64,000 bases of DNA. Source: an uncultured Oscillibacter sp. Its GTDB lineage: Bacteria > Bacillota > Clostridia > Oscillospirales > Oscillospiraceae. The DNA is taken from contig CAJTJA010000002.1 in NCBI GenBank assembly GCA_910576845.1, positions 1 through 64,000 of the forward strand, given 5' to 3'. The translations under genes were made by a program, and so were the position numbers. Position 1 is the stretch's first letter. Each line of letters begins with the position of its first letter. Below, one piece after another: positions 24,724-33,867 of this stretch. The notes under the pieces are model-generated. The model worked only from the letters and a program-made list of their open reading frames with translations. It was not told the DNA's origin and ran no database searches.

Positions 24724-25812
24724 ATGAAAAAAATTCTGGCTCTGTCCCTTGCGTTGGTTCTGGCTCTGTCCCTTGCCGCCTGCGGCGGCAAAGATAGCTC
24801 CCAGCCCTCCGGCGGGGATGCGCAGCCCTCCGGCGGCAGTGATTCCCAGCAGGGGGCGGATTCCCTGCCCGGAGAGGGCATGCGGATTGCTCTGGTCTGT
24901 GACAAGATCGGCGTGAACCCCTTCCTGACCGAGATGGTCCGGGCTTTGGACGAGACTGCCGCTGAATATGGCTTTACCCAGGTGGTGGTGGAGTGCGCCG
25001 ACAATGCCGCTTACGAGGACAATATCCGGGCTCTGGTAGCCGAGGGTTGTGATCTTATCATTGGCGGCGGCTGGGCAGCAGGTGATCCCTTGGACAAAGT
25101 GTCCCGGGAGTTCCCGGAAGCCTGCTCTTATGCCCTGATTGACTCCGAGATTGACAATGAGCTGGTGAAGTGCATTTCTTACCGGGAGCAGGAGGGCGCT
25201 TTCCTGATCGGCAAGCTGGCGGCCTATACGGTGGACGGCGAGTCTCATGTCTATGGCGGAGTGCACTGCAATGAGGGTCCCGGTTCTTGGAAGTATCGTT
25301 ACGGCTATATGGAGGGTGTGAAGTCCATCGACCCTGAGGCCACCTTCGTGTTTAACTACACCAATTCCTATTCCGATCCGGCTAAGGCGAAAGAGCTGGC
25401 CATTCAGCAGTTTGAGCAGGGCTGCAAGTTCATCAACGGCGCGGCTGCCGCCGGTGACAGCGGCGTGTATGAGGCCGCTATGGAGAAGGGCTTTTATACC
25501 TCCGGCCAGGATGTGGACGAGACCAGCGCGGACAACCCGTATATTGTTTCGTCTCAGCTGAAGGATACCTATCAGACAGTCAAGAATCTGGTGGATGAGT
25601 TCTTCGGCGGAAGCTGGACTCCCGACAACACCGCCTGGGGTGTGTCTGAGGGTACCATCGGTGCGGTGAATGTCACCCATGATTCTCCCAATCCCCGGAG
25701 CGACCGCCTGACCGACGAGGAGATCGCCGACATTCAGGCTGTGGTGGAGCAGATGAAATCCGGTGCGCTGGATATGACCGATGTTCCCGCCGAGGAGGAC
25801 TATTCCTTCTGA
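24724..25812 (+). CDS. BMP-family (PnrA-like) nucleoside-binding lipoprotein
   Basis: A 362-residue extracytoplasmic substrate-binding protein of the basic membrane protein family, whose members (PnrA, BmpA) bind purine nucleosides. The signal ends in a lipobox LSLAACGG, giving an acylated Cys at residue 20. A Gly/Ser-rich linker follows, then the binding domain (RIALVCDKIGVNPFLTEMVR, DLIIGGGWAAGDPL, NGAAAAGDSGVYEAA). The ATG at 24724 follows GGAGGAAACGAAAAGA; upstream in-frame sequence contains the promoter. A strong terminator separates it from its ABC partners, so it is probably made in excess over them. Confidence 0.92.
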   Translation: MKKILALSLALVLALSLAACGGKDSSQPSGGDAQPSGGSDSQQGADSLPGEGMRIALVCDKIGVNPFLTEMVRALDETAAEYGFTQVVVECADNAAYEDNIRALVAEGCDLIIGGGWAAGDPLDKVSREFPEACSYALIDSEIDNELVKCISYREQEGAFLIGKLAAYTVDGESHVYGGVHCNEGPGSWKYRYGYMEGVKSIDPEATFVFNYTNSYSDPAKAKELAIQQFEQGCKFINGAAAAGDSGVYEAAMEKGFYTSGQDVDETSADNPYIVSSQLKDTYQTVKNLVDEFFGGSWTPDNTAWGVSEGTIGAVNVTHDSPNPRSDRLTDEEIADIQAVVEQMKSGALDMTDVPAEEDYSF

Positions 25813-25843
25813 TTCGCAGTATCGTCTGCACATTACAAAATGA

Positions 25844-25882
25844 GCGGACGGGAAGAACCCTTTTCTTCCCGTCCGCTTTTTT
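25844..25882 (+). terminator. Strong terminator after the BMP lipoprotein gene
   Basis: GCGGACGGGAAGAA pairs with TTCTTCCCGTCCGC (14 pairs, five- to six-base loop) followed by a run of about seven T. Confidence 0.93.
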
Positions 25883-26046
25883 AGGGCCTGTTCACATAAG
25901 GCCAAACACACATCTTTCCGGCAAATTTTGCCGTCTGCGGCGTTAAAAATTTTTGACGCACGCCAGTGCGCCTGCAAATTTTTGCCTTGCAGCCGGCGAA
26001 AATTTGCTCGAAAATCTGCGCATTTGTCTTATGTGAACAGGCCCTA
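25882..26046. mobile_element. Complete MITE-like element, family B
   Basis: A 165-base element with perfect 19-base terminal inverted repeats, TAGGGCCTGTTCACATAAG at the left and its complement at the right. Both ends begin with TA, as in elements moved by IS630/mariner-type transposases that duplicate a TA target. It holds no reading frame of note; the interior is rich in AAATTTTTG and GCAAAATTT motifs. It sits directly against the terminator T-run of the lipoprotein gene. A second end is at 16348-16386. Confidence 0.85.
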
Positions 26047-26112
26047 GAATCTGTGTCCCAAAACCGCCGAACACTGTTTGCCGGTTCTTTTCCCTCCATA
26101 TTACGCGAATGT

Positions 26113-26160
26113 TCCTTGAAATTTGCCGGGATTCCTGCGGAAAATTTTCCTGCCTGAGGG
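26113..26160. repeat. Family-A repeat fragment
   Basis: CTTGAAATTTGCCGGGATTC and the following bases resemble the left part of the family-A copy at the window start. The other end is missing. It lies between the MITE and the ABC ATPase gene. Confidence 0.65.
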
Positions 26161-26234
26161 GGAGATTTCCCAGCCTGTACTCCCGGTTATGAATAAGGAT
26201 TCTTACTAGAGTAGGAAAGAAGAGGTGAAGCCCC

Positions 26235-27749
26235 TTGCTGCTGGAAATGAAGCATATTACCAAGGTCTATGGCTCCCTTTACGCCAATGACGATGTCCAT
26301 CTTACCTTGGAGAAAGGAGAGGTGCTGGCCGTTGTCGGGGAAAATGGCGCCGGGAAGTCCACGCTGATGAAAATTCTCTATGGCCTGGAGCAGCCTACCT
26401 CCGGTGAGATATATCTCAACGGAGCGCTTCAGCGTTTCCGTTCCCCCCATGACGCCATCGCTAAGAAGATCGGCATGGTCCAGCAGCATTTTATGCTGTT
26501 GAATCCGTGTACTGTGGCGGAAAATATTGTTTATGGACGGGAGCCGAAGAAGCATGGCCTGTTCTTTGACCGGGAGGCGGCGGTCCGCATCACGGAAGAG
26601 CTGTGCGGGAGGTATGGACTCCATATCGATCCCCGGCGCCGGGTGGGAGATTGTCCGGTAGGCTTGCAGCAGCGGGTGGAAATTTTAAAGGTCCTCTATC
26701 AGGACGCGGATATCATCATTTTTGACGAGCCTTCCGCCGTGCTGACGCCTCAGGAAGTAAACGAGCTTCTGCGCACTATGCGGAAACTGGCGGAGATGGG
26801 CAAGAGCATCATTATCATTACCCACAAGCTCCACGAGGTCATGGCGGTGGCCGACCGGGTGATGGTTATGCGGCTGGGAAAATATATTAAGGAAATGCCG
26901 AAAGAGGAGACCAGCGTAGAGGAGATGTCTTACCTCATGGTGGGCCGCCGCATTGTGGAGCGGAAAGTGGCTCCGCAGAAGACCACCGGCACGGTGCTGG
27001 ATGTGCAGGATCTGGTGCTGGCGGGGAGCGACGAGAAGAATATTTTGGATCATTTTCATCTCCATGTGGACGGCGGAGAGATTGTAGGCATTGCCGGAGT
27101 ATCTGGCAACGGCCAGTCGGAATTGATTCAGTGCCTGACAGGGCTTCTCTCTCCTACGTCCGGGAAAATTCTTCTAAATGGAAAAGATGTATCCGGCCAG
27201 TCTGTGGGGCAGATTCGTGAGGCAGGCTGTGCCTGTATTCCGGAGGACCGCTATCTCTGGGGCTGTGCCGCTCAGGCTACACTGACGGAAACTGCCATCA
27301 TGGCCCATCAGTACCGGCCGGAAATTTCCAGTAAGGGACTTCTCAGCGGCAGAAACACCAGGGCCTTTACCCAGTCTCTGCTGGAGGGGTATGATGTGCG
27401 CAACAGCGGACAGGGGCAGAAGGCTGGAGAACTCTCCGGCGGCAATATCCAAAAGCTTATTGTCGCCCGGGAGATTGAGCAGAAATCCCCGCTGCTCATC
27501 GCTGCGGAGCCGACGCGGGGTGTTGACATCGGAGCAATGGAATTTATTCATAATAAGCTCCTGGAAAAGCGGGAGCGGGGAGACGCGGTGCTGCTGATTT
27601 CCTCAGAGCTGACGGAGATTATGTCCCTGTCCGACCGTATTTATGTGATTTATGAGGGCCGGACCGCCGGTGAGTTCCGCAAAGAGGAAGCCTCGGAGGA
27701 GAGCCTTGGCATTTTGATGATGGGAGGGAAGCTGCATGAAGCCATCTAA
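26235..27749 (+). CDS. Nucleoside/sugar-type ABC transporter ATPase, two nucleotide-binding domains
   Basis: A 504-residue ATPase with duplicated ABC domains, like NupA/YufO of nucleoside importers. The first domain has Walker [11 protein letters not shown] near residue 37, a diverged signature region [10 protein letters not shown] and Walker [14 protein letters not shown]. The second has the degenerate A-loop [12 protein letters not shown], signature [14 protein letters not shown] and Walker B-like [11 protein letters not shown]. The TTG start follows AGAGGTGA by about seven bases; the next ATG is five codons in. It overlaps the next permease gene by 14 bases, so the three genes form one unit. 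It would energise uptake for the BMP lipoprotein encoded upstream. Confidence 0.92.
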   Translation: MLLEMKHITKVYGSLYANDDVHLTLEKGEVLAVVGENGAGKSTLMKILYGLEQPTSGEIYLNGALQRFRSPHDAIAKKIGMVQQHFMLLNPCTVAENIVYGREPKKHGLFFDREAAVRITEELCGRYGLHIDPRRRVGDCPVGLQQRVEILKVLYQDADIIIFDEPSAVLTPQEVNELLRTMRKLAEMGKSIIIITHKLHEVMAVADRVMVMRLGKYIKEMPKEETSVEEMSYLMVGRRIVERKVAPQKTTGTVLDVQDLVLAGSDEKNILDHFHLHVDGGEIVGIAGVSGNGQSELIQCLTGLLSPTSGKILLNGKDVSGQSVGQIREAGCACIPEDRYLWGCAAQATLTETAIMAHQYRPEISSKGLLSGRNTRAFTQSLLEGYDVRNSGQGQKAGELSGGNIQKLIVAREIEQKSPLLIAAEPTRGVDIGAMEFIHNKLLEKRERGDAVLLISSELTEIMSLSDRIYVIYEGRTAGEFRKEEASEESLGILMMGGKLHEAI

Positions 27750-28827
27750 GGCGAAGGAACTGGCCGGGCAAATCTGGCGGGCCCTGCGGCAGCCGCTGGC
27801 AGCCGCTGTCTTTGGCCTGCTGGTGGGTGCAGTGGTTATCCTGGCCTGCGGGCAGAACCCCGTCACCGTTTACATTGAGATGTTTAACAAGTCTTTTTTT
27901 ACCCCTTACTATCTGTTTTCCACCCTTACCCGGGCTACGCCTATTATCATCTGTGCCATGGCTACCGGCATGGCGTGGAGAGCGGGATACATCAATATCG
28001 GCGTAGAAGGCCAGATGGTTACGGGTACCTTTGCTGCTACCGTGGCGGCATTGTATATTCCTGGCCCGCCCATTTTTGTCGGACTTGTGTCCTGGATTGC
28101 CGGCATGGCTGCCGGAGCGCTGTATGCCCTGCTGCCGGCGGTGCTGAACTGGAAATTTCAGGTCAGCATGGTTATTACCACCCTGATGCTGAACTATGTG
28201 GCAAACAATATCGCCAGCTACTTTGTCACGTATCCCTTGAAGGATACCTCAGGGGACGGCTTGGCGCTTCAGACGGCGGAGATCGCCGAGGGGCTGCGGC
28301 TGACCCGGCTGTCCTCCACCAGTACGTTTAACGCGGGGTTTCTCATCGCGGCCGCCGTGGTACTGCTGATGATCTTTATTACGAAAAAGACAGTTTTTGG
28401 CTATGAGTCCAAAATGGGGGGATTCAATTCTTCCTTCGCCCGCTATGGCGGTACGAAACAGGTGAAGGTCATGATGATTACCATGGCTCTTTCCGGGGCG
28501 ATTGCCTCTCTGGCAGGGACAGCGGAGGTTTTCGGCCTGAAATTCCGCTATGCCGATGGAATGCTCTCCTCCACCAACTATGCCTGGACAGGACTGATGG
28601 CCGCGCTGATTGCGGATCTGGATCCGGCGGGTATGTTTTTTGTCTCGATCTTCCTTTCCGGGCTGCAGATCGGCGGCAGCGCGATTCAGCGTTCCCTGGG
28701 TATTCCCCTGGAGATTGCGACGATTATCCAGTGCTGCATCACGCTGTTCGTCTCTGTAAAGCTGGTGTTTCGGTTTACGCGCGGAAAGGCCCGCAGAGAA
28801 GAGGCGAAAGGAGGTGCTCAGGCATGA
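27736..28827 (+). CDS. ABC transporter permease, nucleoside type (subunit 1)
   Basis: A 363-residue inner-membrane permease of the BPD_transp_2 (RbsC/YufP) family, with about eight to ten hydrophobic segments. The conserved AWRAGYINIGVEGQMVTGTF near residue 80 is the cytoplasmic coupling region. The gene starts inside the end of the ATPase gene and ends in an ATGA overlap with the second permease gene, showing tight coupling. The long hydrophilic tail KARREEAKGGAQA ends the protein. Confidence 0.92.
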   Translation: MKPSKAKELAGQIWRALRQPLAAAVFGLLVGAVVILACGQNPVTVYIEMFNKSFFTPYYLFSTLTRATPIIICAMATGMAWRAGYINIGVEGQMVTGTFAATVAALYIPGPPIFVGLVSWIAGMAAGALYALLPAVLNWKFQVSMVITTLMLNYVANNIASYFVTYPLKDTSGDGLALQTAEIAEGLRLTRLSSTSTFNAGFLIAAAVVLLMIFITKKTVFGYESKMGGFNSSFARYGGTKQVKVMMITMALSGAIASLAGTAEVFGLKFRYADGMLSSTNYAWTGLMAALIADLDPAGMFFVSIFLSGLQIGGSAIQRSLGIPLEIATIIQCCITLFVSVKLVFRFTRGKARREEAKGGAQA

Positions 28828-29741
28828 ATTCCGCTTACATCGCATCTATCGTTAATTCCACGCTTCGCTCAACCACGCCGATTCTTCTTGCGGCGCTGGG
28901 CAGCGCGGTTTGCAGCCGGGTAGGGGTGTTTAACATTGCGTTGGAAGCGCAGATGCTGATTGCCTGCTTTTTCTCCATCGCTGTAAACTATACCACAGGA
29001 AGCGTGCTGCTGTCCGTAGCGGCCGGCATTTTCTCCGGGGCGTTGGTGGGACTGATCGTGGCGGTGCTCCAGGTGAAATATAGAGCGGCGGACATGGTTA
29101 TCGGAACATCGCTGAATCTGTTGGTTCAAGGTGGAACCACCTTTCTGCTCTACCTTTTCTTTGGCCTTCGAGGCGTGCTGAACGACCCGAAGCTGGTGTC
29201 CCTGAATAAGATCAATCTTCCTGTTATCCGGGATATTCCCTTCCTGGGCCGGGCTTTGGAAAATCTGACAATACTGGACTATCTTTGTTATGTCATCGCC
29301 GTGCTGCTGTTTGTGTATCTCTTTAAAACCGTTTCCGGTTTTCGCACGCTCTCGGTGGGCATCAATAAATCCGCCGCAGAAAGTTTGGGTACCAAAGCGA
29401 CCAGAATTCAAATGCGGATGGTGGTGCTCTCCGGTGCCCTCTGCGGTTTGGGAGGAACAGCGCTGAGCATGGGACAGGTGACTATGTTTACGGAGAACAT
29501 GACGTCCGGCCGGGGCTTTATTGCCATGGCTGCCGCCAGCCTTGGCATGTCTCACCCGCTGTTGACGGTCTTGTCCAGCCTGTTCTTTGGCCTTTGCCAG
29601 GGCATCGGGGTGGCTCTGCAAAACGTTATCAAGAGTCAGCTGACCATGACGCTGCCCTATATTGCCACCATTGTGGCCCTGGTGATATTCAGCCGCCGGG
29701 GCGGCGGAGCCAGAGCAAAAAAGCGGACAGGAGGGCTTTGA
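28824..29741 (+). CDS. ABC transporter permease, nucleoside type (subunit 2)
   Basis: A 305-residue permease of the same superfamily, NupC/YufQ type, shorter than subunit 1 as usual. AVCSRVGVFNIALEAQMLIA near residue 30 matches the coupling region of its partner. The start at 28824 overlaps the previous stop (ATGA) and lies eight bases after AAAGGAGG; the longer frame from 28731 lies inside the previous gene. The two permeases, the ATPase and the BMP lipoprotein make a full nucleoside importer. Confidence 0.92.
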   Translation: MNSAYIASIVNSTLRSTTPILLAALGSAVCSRVGVFNIALEAQMLIACFFSIAVNYTTGSVLLSVAAGIFSGALVGLIVAVLQVKYRAADMVIGTSLNLLVQGGTTFLLYLFFGLRGVLNDPKLVSLNKINLPVIRDIPFLGRALENLTILDYLCYVIAVLLFVYLFKTVSGFRTLSVGINKSAAESLGTKATRIQMRMVVLSGALCGLGGTALSMGQVTMFTENMTSGRGFIAMAAASLGMSHPLLTVLSSLFFGLCQGIGVALQNVIKSQLTMTLPYIATIVALVIFSRRGGGARAKKRTGGL

Positions 29742-29934
29742 GAAGATTTAGACAGATTTACAATTGCATCCCGTGCATTCCGATTGAAATTTACAATTTG
29801 CAGGGATTGTTTGGGAAAAAATGTAACACAAAAAAGATAAAGCGGCATCCTTCTTTCGATTTTTATAATCAACACACTTGAAAAGAATCCATTGAAATCA
29901 TAAGTTTTCAGAGCTTTTAACGTTCTGAAAATTA

Positions 29935-29971
29935 GCTCAGGCTGTCAAAAATACGTTTTGACAGCCTGAGC
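29935..29971. other. Perfect 37-base hairpin downstream of the ABC operon
   Basis: GCTCAGGCTGTCAAAA, five bases, then its exact complement. No T-run follows; instead AGCCGC-GAA-GCGGCT overlaps its right arm and could form an alternative hairpin. It may end the ABC transcript or be a mobile-element relic. The 193 bases before it hold only a small hairpin (29905-29931). Confidence 0.6.
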
Positions 29972-30185
29972 CGCGAAGCGGCTTGTTGGATTTCATAGCG
30001 GATGCCTGCGGGCAGGACATGCCCAACGGACCCTGTGAAGGCCGGTTGGCTGAGAATCCGCAAGTTGCGGCTTTTCAAGTGCGTCAACTATGTCGAAAGA
30101 AAGGGGCTCGTTTTGTTTGCGAGGAATTTTTTCTCAGATGCCGCATAGAATGGCAAACAGTCTGAAAACAGAAGGAGGACCTGCC

Positions 30186-30263
30186 GTGAAAACAAAAAGG
30201 ACTGCTGCCGGGGATGTGGATGACATGATATTTCAGGACTGCTGGCTTCCCAGCGACCGCTGA
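30186..30263 (+). CDS. Possible 25-residue peptide gene
   Basis: A GTG start six bases after a near-perfect GAAGGAGGACC opens a 25-codon frame, MKTKRTAAGDVDDMIFQDC then WLPSDR, ended by TGA and followed within ten bases by an intrinsic terminator. Basic N-terminus, acidic centre, single Cys, Trp near the end. No family is recognised, and no modification enzyme or transporter lies next to it. It may be a regulatory or signalling peptide, or the tail of a decayed gene. Confidence 0.4.
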   Translation: MKTKRTAAGDVDDMIFQDCWLPSDR

Positions 30264-30272
30264 TAATATCTG

Positions 30273-30298
30273 GGCCGCCGTAAACACGGCGGCCTTTT
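30273..30298 (+). terminator. Terminator after the small peptide frame
   Basis: GGCCGCCG and CGGCGGCC pair around a six-base loop, followed by TTTT. Confidence 0.75.
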
Positions 30299-30407
30299 CG
30301 CTGTCCTTTTTTAAAACTGTGCTGCTTGACGCCGCTTTACAGGACCATTCGTTAAAATATCCAAAGTAGGAGCCGCTTTTGCGGGCAGCTTCCTAAATGA
30401 ACGGAAG

Positions 30408-30572
30408 CTGGGGCACGTTTGAAAGCTGTCAACACGCCCAAACAGTAGGCCTTTTTTCACCATACTGCGTTAAATTTTCTTGTCATCTGTCAGGATGCCT
30501 GCGAAAATTTGCCTTGTCTGGCATAAAAATTCCTTGCCGTTAGGCATATCGCCAATTATCAAACAAGCCCCA
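30408..30572. repeat. Family-A repeat, near complete copy
   Basis: The left end GGGGCACGTTTGAAAG faces the right end CCAATTATCAAACAAGCCCC, an imperfect inverted repeat. The interior GTCATCTGTCAGGATGCCTG resembles the CCGTCAGGATTCCTGCG block of other copies. Confidence 0.65.
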
Positions 30573-30774
30573 GGGTGTTTTTTATAATCGGAAACGGAGA
30601 AGGGGTTCCAGTTCCGGCCGTTTGATTTCATATCTCTGCCGTCGTTTCTCCACGCTCATGGTCTGGATGGTTTGCTCCCTGCCCCGATATTTGAATACGG
30701 CTTCCATTCCTCTGGGTTCAGAGCGTGGAAGCCGCCATGAATTTTACGCCCCCATATTGTGGGGCCGTGTGGGT

Positions 30775-30985
30775 TGGGCTCCTCCCGGAAATTCACACCT
30801 GCTTCCCATCAGGAGCTGAGCTGCTTCCGGATGGCCGTTCTTGATGGCTGCCGCCAGAGGGGATTGACTGCCGTCCTTTTTCGGTGGAGCGTTTGCCGGA
30901 CAGGCAATCAGGTCCGGCTTTTGTTCAAGATCAGGGCGGTCTCATCCAGCCTGTCTTGACGGATGGCGGTGGACAGCTTTTTCAT
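30775..30985 (-). pseudogene. Frameshifted ankyrin-repeat protein fragment
   Basis: From an ATG at 30985 the minus strand reads MKKLSTAIRQDRLDETALIL, then shifts frame. In the shifted frame it continues EQKPDLIACPANAPPKKDG and SQSPLAAAIKNGHPEAAQLLM, a clear ankyrin-type helix pair. One base change restores the join. No full-length version is present, so this is a decayed gene. Further left, down to about 30600, another short basic stretch may be part of the same ruin. Confidence 0.6.
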
Positions 30986-31127
30986 GGCGGTTCTTCTGGA
31001 AGAAGGTAATAATTTTGAATTATTATTTTCATGACAGGCACTGGCTCCATTCAGTCTGCTTTCGTGAAATTGACGGAGGCTTATGCCGGCAGTGCTCCTC
31101 TTATAAAAAGACTTTTCACTCCAGGCG

Positions 31128-31156
31128 TTGACAAGCCTTTTTGATGCGCATATACT
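31128..31156 (+). promoter_or_regulatory. Promoter of the aminotransferase gene
   Basis: TTGACA, 17 bases, TATACT, ending 32 bases before the start codon. Confidence 0.82.
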
Positions 31157-31188
31157 GATTGCGTAACTTGAGAAGGAGTGTGCGTCCT

Positions 31189-32325
31189 ATGGATTTGACT
31201 TTAAATCATGCGGTGCTGGATGTGGAGCTGTCCGGTATCCGGCGCTTTACGTTCCAGGTGCGGGATACACCCGGCGCTTGTGCCCTTACTATCGGAGAAC
31301 CGGACCAGAATACTCCTGAGGAGATAAAAGAGGCGGCGAAAGCGGCCCTGGATGCGAATGATACGCACTATCCTCCGGGTAATGGCTATCCTTATATGCT
31401 GGAGGCCATCTCTGGATTTGAGGAACGTGTCCATGGACTTCGCTATTCTCCTGAGGAAATTATTCTCACCATTGGGGCCACAGAGAGCCTTTTTATCGCC
31501 CTTTCCACCGTGCTGAATCCTGGTGACGAGGTAATCATTCCCACTCCGGCTTTCAGCCTCTATGAGTCTATTACCCGGCTCTGCCGGGGTGTCCCGGTGT
31601 TTCTGCCCACGGAAAACAACCGCTTTCAAATCGACCCTGAGGCGCTGAAAAAAGCTGTTACGCCAAGGACGAAAGCCATTGTTCTCACCTCTCCCAATAA
31701 TCCGACAGGCTGCATTTACACGCGGGAAACGCTGGACGCTGTCCATGACATTCTGAAAGACCAGCCCATTTTTGTTCTCTGTGATGATGTATACCGCACC
31801 CTTGTTTATACAGACGCTTACCACAGCTTTGCGGAGTTTCAGGATATGCGGGATCGGATCATCGTCATCAACAGCTTCTCCAAGCCCTATGCCATGACCG
31901 GTTGGCGGCTGGGCTACTGTCTGGCGGATGCCCCCATCCGTGATCGGATGCAGATATTTCATCAGTACTCTGTGGTCTCTGCTCCCGCGTTCGTTCAGCC
32001 TGCCTGTGTCGCTGCCCTGAACTGTGATACTGCCCCTATGGTGGAGCTGTTCCGCAGGCGCCGCAACGACGTATATAAACGCCTGATCCATATGGGATTG
32101 GACGTTCAGGAGCCCGAGGGAGCTTTTTACATGTTCATTGACATCCGGAAATTCGGCATGGATTCCCTGTCTTTCTGTGAAAAAATGCTGAAGGAGGGCT
32201 TGGTGGGCCTCATCCCCGGTATATATTTTGGAACTGAGGGATACATGCGCTTGAGTTATTGCTATTCTGATGAGGACCTGAGGGAGGGTTTGAATCGTAT
32301 CGAGAAGTTTATCAAAACTTTTTAA
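31189..32325 (+). CDS. Pyridoxal-phosphate aminotransferase, class I/II
   Basis: A 378-residue fold-type I aminotransferase of the aspartate/aromatic/alanine group. The PLP lysine is in NSFSKPYAMTGWRLGY near residue 230. Other motifs are LTSPNNPTGCIYTRE near 165, FVLCDDVYRTLVY near 197 and the C-terminal YMRLSYCYSDEDLREGLNRI. The amino acid used is not clear from sequence. The ATG at 31189 follows GAAGGAGTG; an earlier in-frame start would overlap the promoter. It is monocistronic with its own consensus promoter. Confidence 0.9.
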   Translation: MDLTLNHAVLDVELSGIRRFTFQVRDTPGACALTIGEPDQNTPEEIKEAAKAALDANDTHYPPGNGYPYMLEAISGFEERVHGLRYSPEEIILTIGATESLFIALSTVLNPGDEVIIPTPAFSLYESITRLCRGVPVFLPTENNRFQIDPEALKKAVTPRTKAIVLTSPNNPTGCIYTRETLDAVHDILKDQPIFVLCDDVYRTLVYTDAYHSFAEFQDMRDRIIVINSFSKPYAMTGWRLGYCLADAPIRDRMQIFHQYSVVSAPAFVQPACVAALNCDTAPMVELFRRRRNDVYKRLIHMGLDVQEPEGAFYMFIDIRKFGMDSLSFCEKMLKEGLVGLIPGIYFGTEGYMRLSYCYSDEDLREGLNRIEKFIKTF

Positions 32326-32595
32326 AGCTGTTTTGCTTTTTTCAAACAGCACTTAAGCCGGCGGGTCTTAAGACGCGGAAAAAGGAAATGGTATGGGAAA
32401 TCCATACTGCGCTTTGAACGGCGCCGCGCCCTGAAGCGTCATAACGCCCTCTATGCAGCGTTCCGGAAGCTCTGCATGGAGGGCGTTGTCAATTGGCTGT
32501 TTTGCGCTGGGTCTGCTTTTTGTGTTTGATTTTATAGGAGCCGCATGGGCGCTCTGTGTCCCGAGGCGTCCTTTCCTGCCGGAATTGTGTTGATT
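32326..32595. other. Non-coding stretch with long imperfect hairpin
   Basis: No gene is seen. AACGCCCTC-T-ATGCAG at 32443 pairs with CTGCAT-G-GAGGGCGTT ending at 32487. A shorter hairpin, GCTGTTTTG/CAAACAGC, directly follows the aminotransferase stop with a T-run in its loop and may help end that transcript. Confidence 0.5.
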
Positions 32596-32692
32596 TGACT
32601 TGAAATCCGTCAGAATTCCTGCGTCAGACTGCTTTGCCTGTCGAAAAGTCTGCTCCCGTCCGGCATTCCGCTGGTTTTCAAACAGACATTAG
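32596..32692. repeat. Family-A repeat copy
   Basis: Begins CTTGAAATCCGTCAGAATTC and ends TTCCGCTGGTTTTCAAACAG, diverged from the other copies in the middle. The 218 bases from here to the lipoprotein gene at 32911 hold nothing else recognised. Confidence 0.7.
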
Positions 32693-32910
32693 AGCGGTTC
32701 TCAAAAGTAATACGAAGAAAGGAAGTGAGAACATACCCGCAGAATAAGACAGGGAATGCAGGTGGACCGGCGCCCCGTCAAGCACGGCAGCGCAGCCATG
32801 TGATTCCCGAACTGCTGCACATTTCTTGGCATTTTTAAGATGTGCTACGGGGGAACTCCGCAGGAATAGAGTGGATTTTTAATGGAGGAAATGCCGGTGT
32901 TTATTTGAGC

Positions 32911-33867
32911 TTATTCATCGGTAGCGGCAAAGGTGCTTGGGACCATCCCCGGGATCTCCTCAAAGCTGTTTTCGCCGGCTTCATAGCCGAAAAAGTCTTT
33001 CATGAAAGCCGCTGCCGCTCCGGTGGGGGACAGCAGGGACTGGTGGCCACCGCTATCGCATGCTTCCTGCAAGCCAGCATAGTATTCGGTAGCGGGTTTT
33101 CCGCTGTCCGGAAAGTAGAGGTATTGATTTCCCCACTCATCCAGCCATTGTTCCACAGCCCAGATGCCGCCTTCACCTTGCTTGACGGGCTGACAAAGGA
33201 ACAGCGTGTAATGGGGGGAAGCGGTGCCGCCGTCAGGGAGACGGGAGCTGTACTTCAAACAAAGATATGATTTGTTTTCAGAGGAAAGCCTGTTTATAAA
33301 GTCCGCAACGGTGAAGGGCTGGAGGCTGTTCCTGGAAAGAAAATCCTCCCGGACAGCAGGGCCGATTTCGTTCAGCTCTTCCCATTTCTTCCACTCTTCG
33401 CTCTCCGAGTTGATTTCGCCGCCGGGGCGGCAGAATTGCACGTCGGTGGGGTAGGTGTAAGCATAGTAACGCTTACCGTCAGTCGCAAAAACCTGTATAC
33501 CGGAGCCGTCGGCGTTAATGAACTGTTCGAATGCCGCCTGGTCCATGACCAGAAAACCAAAGAGAAAGCCTCCGCCTCCGCCATACTCCTTTATGGCGGC
33601 CTCGTAGGAGGACTTTTCATAGATGGAGATCAGAGGCTTCCAGCTCTCCTCTGCATCGGGAAAGTCCGTATCAATCCGGAGCAGGTCCAGATATTTCTCC
33701 GGCAAAGCGATTTCCAAGCCGTCAATATTTTGAAGAATTATACCGCTGCCGCCGGAGGGAGGAAGGGAATTTATGTCCGCAGTTGTTTCACCGCCGGATT
33801 CCTGACCGCAGGCGGCGAGGGTGATCAGGCAGGACAGCACCAAGACGAAGTTACACAGCCGGCGCAT
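32911..33867 (-). CDS. Hypothetical lipoprotein
   Basis: A 318-residue exported lipoprotein of unknown function. The signal peptide ends in the lipobox LITLAACGQ with the acylated Cys at residue 20. A low-complexity linker follows, then a mostly soluble body with no recognised domain (LEIALPEKYLDLLRIDTDF near residue 52, KRYYAYTYPTDVQF near 130). The wording resembles small secreted proteins of gut Clostridia that accompany no fixed pathway. The start follows AAAGGAGTGTCTCT. It stands alone between repeat-rich spacers. Confidence 0.75.
   Translation of the reverse strand: MRRLCNFVLVLSCLITLAACGQESGGETTADINSLPPSGGSGIILQNIDGLEIALPEKYLDLLRIDTDFPDAEESWKPLISIYEKSSYEAAIKEYGGGGGFLFGFLVMDQAAFEQFINADGSGIQVFATDGKRYYAYTYPTDVQFCRPGGEINSESEEWKKWEELNEIGPAVREDFLSRNSLQPFTVADFINRLSSENKSYLCLKYSSRLPDGGTASPHYTLFLCQPVKQGEGGIWAVEQWLDEWGNQYLYFPDSGKPATEYYAGLQEACDSGGHQSLLSPTGAAAAFMKDFFGYEAGENSFEEIPGMVPSTFAATDE

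Noticed and set aside
24538..25977. A 479-residue minus-strand frame opposite the BMP lipoprotein gene
   Set aside because: Antisense to a well-supported lipoprotein; composition is low-quality and it crosses the lipoprotein promoter and terminator.
32540..32575. Shared GCATGGGCGCTCTG string with 42896-42909
   Set aside because: Fourteen bases match, but flanking sequence does not align, so a repeat family is not supported.
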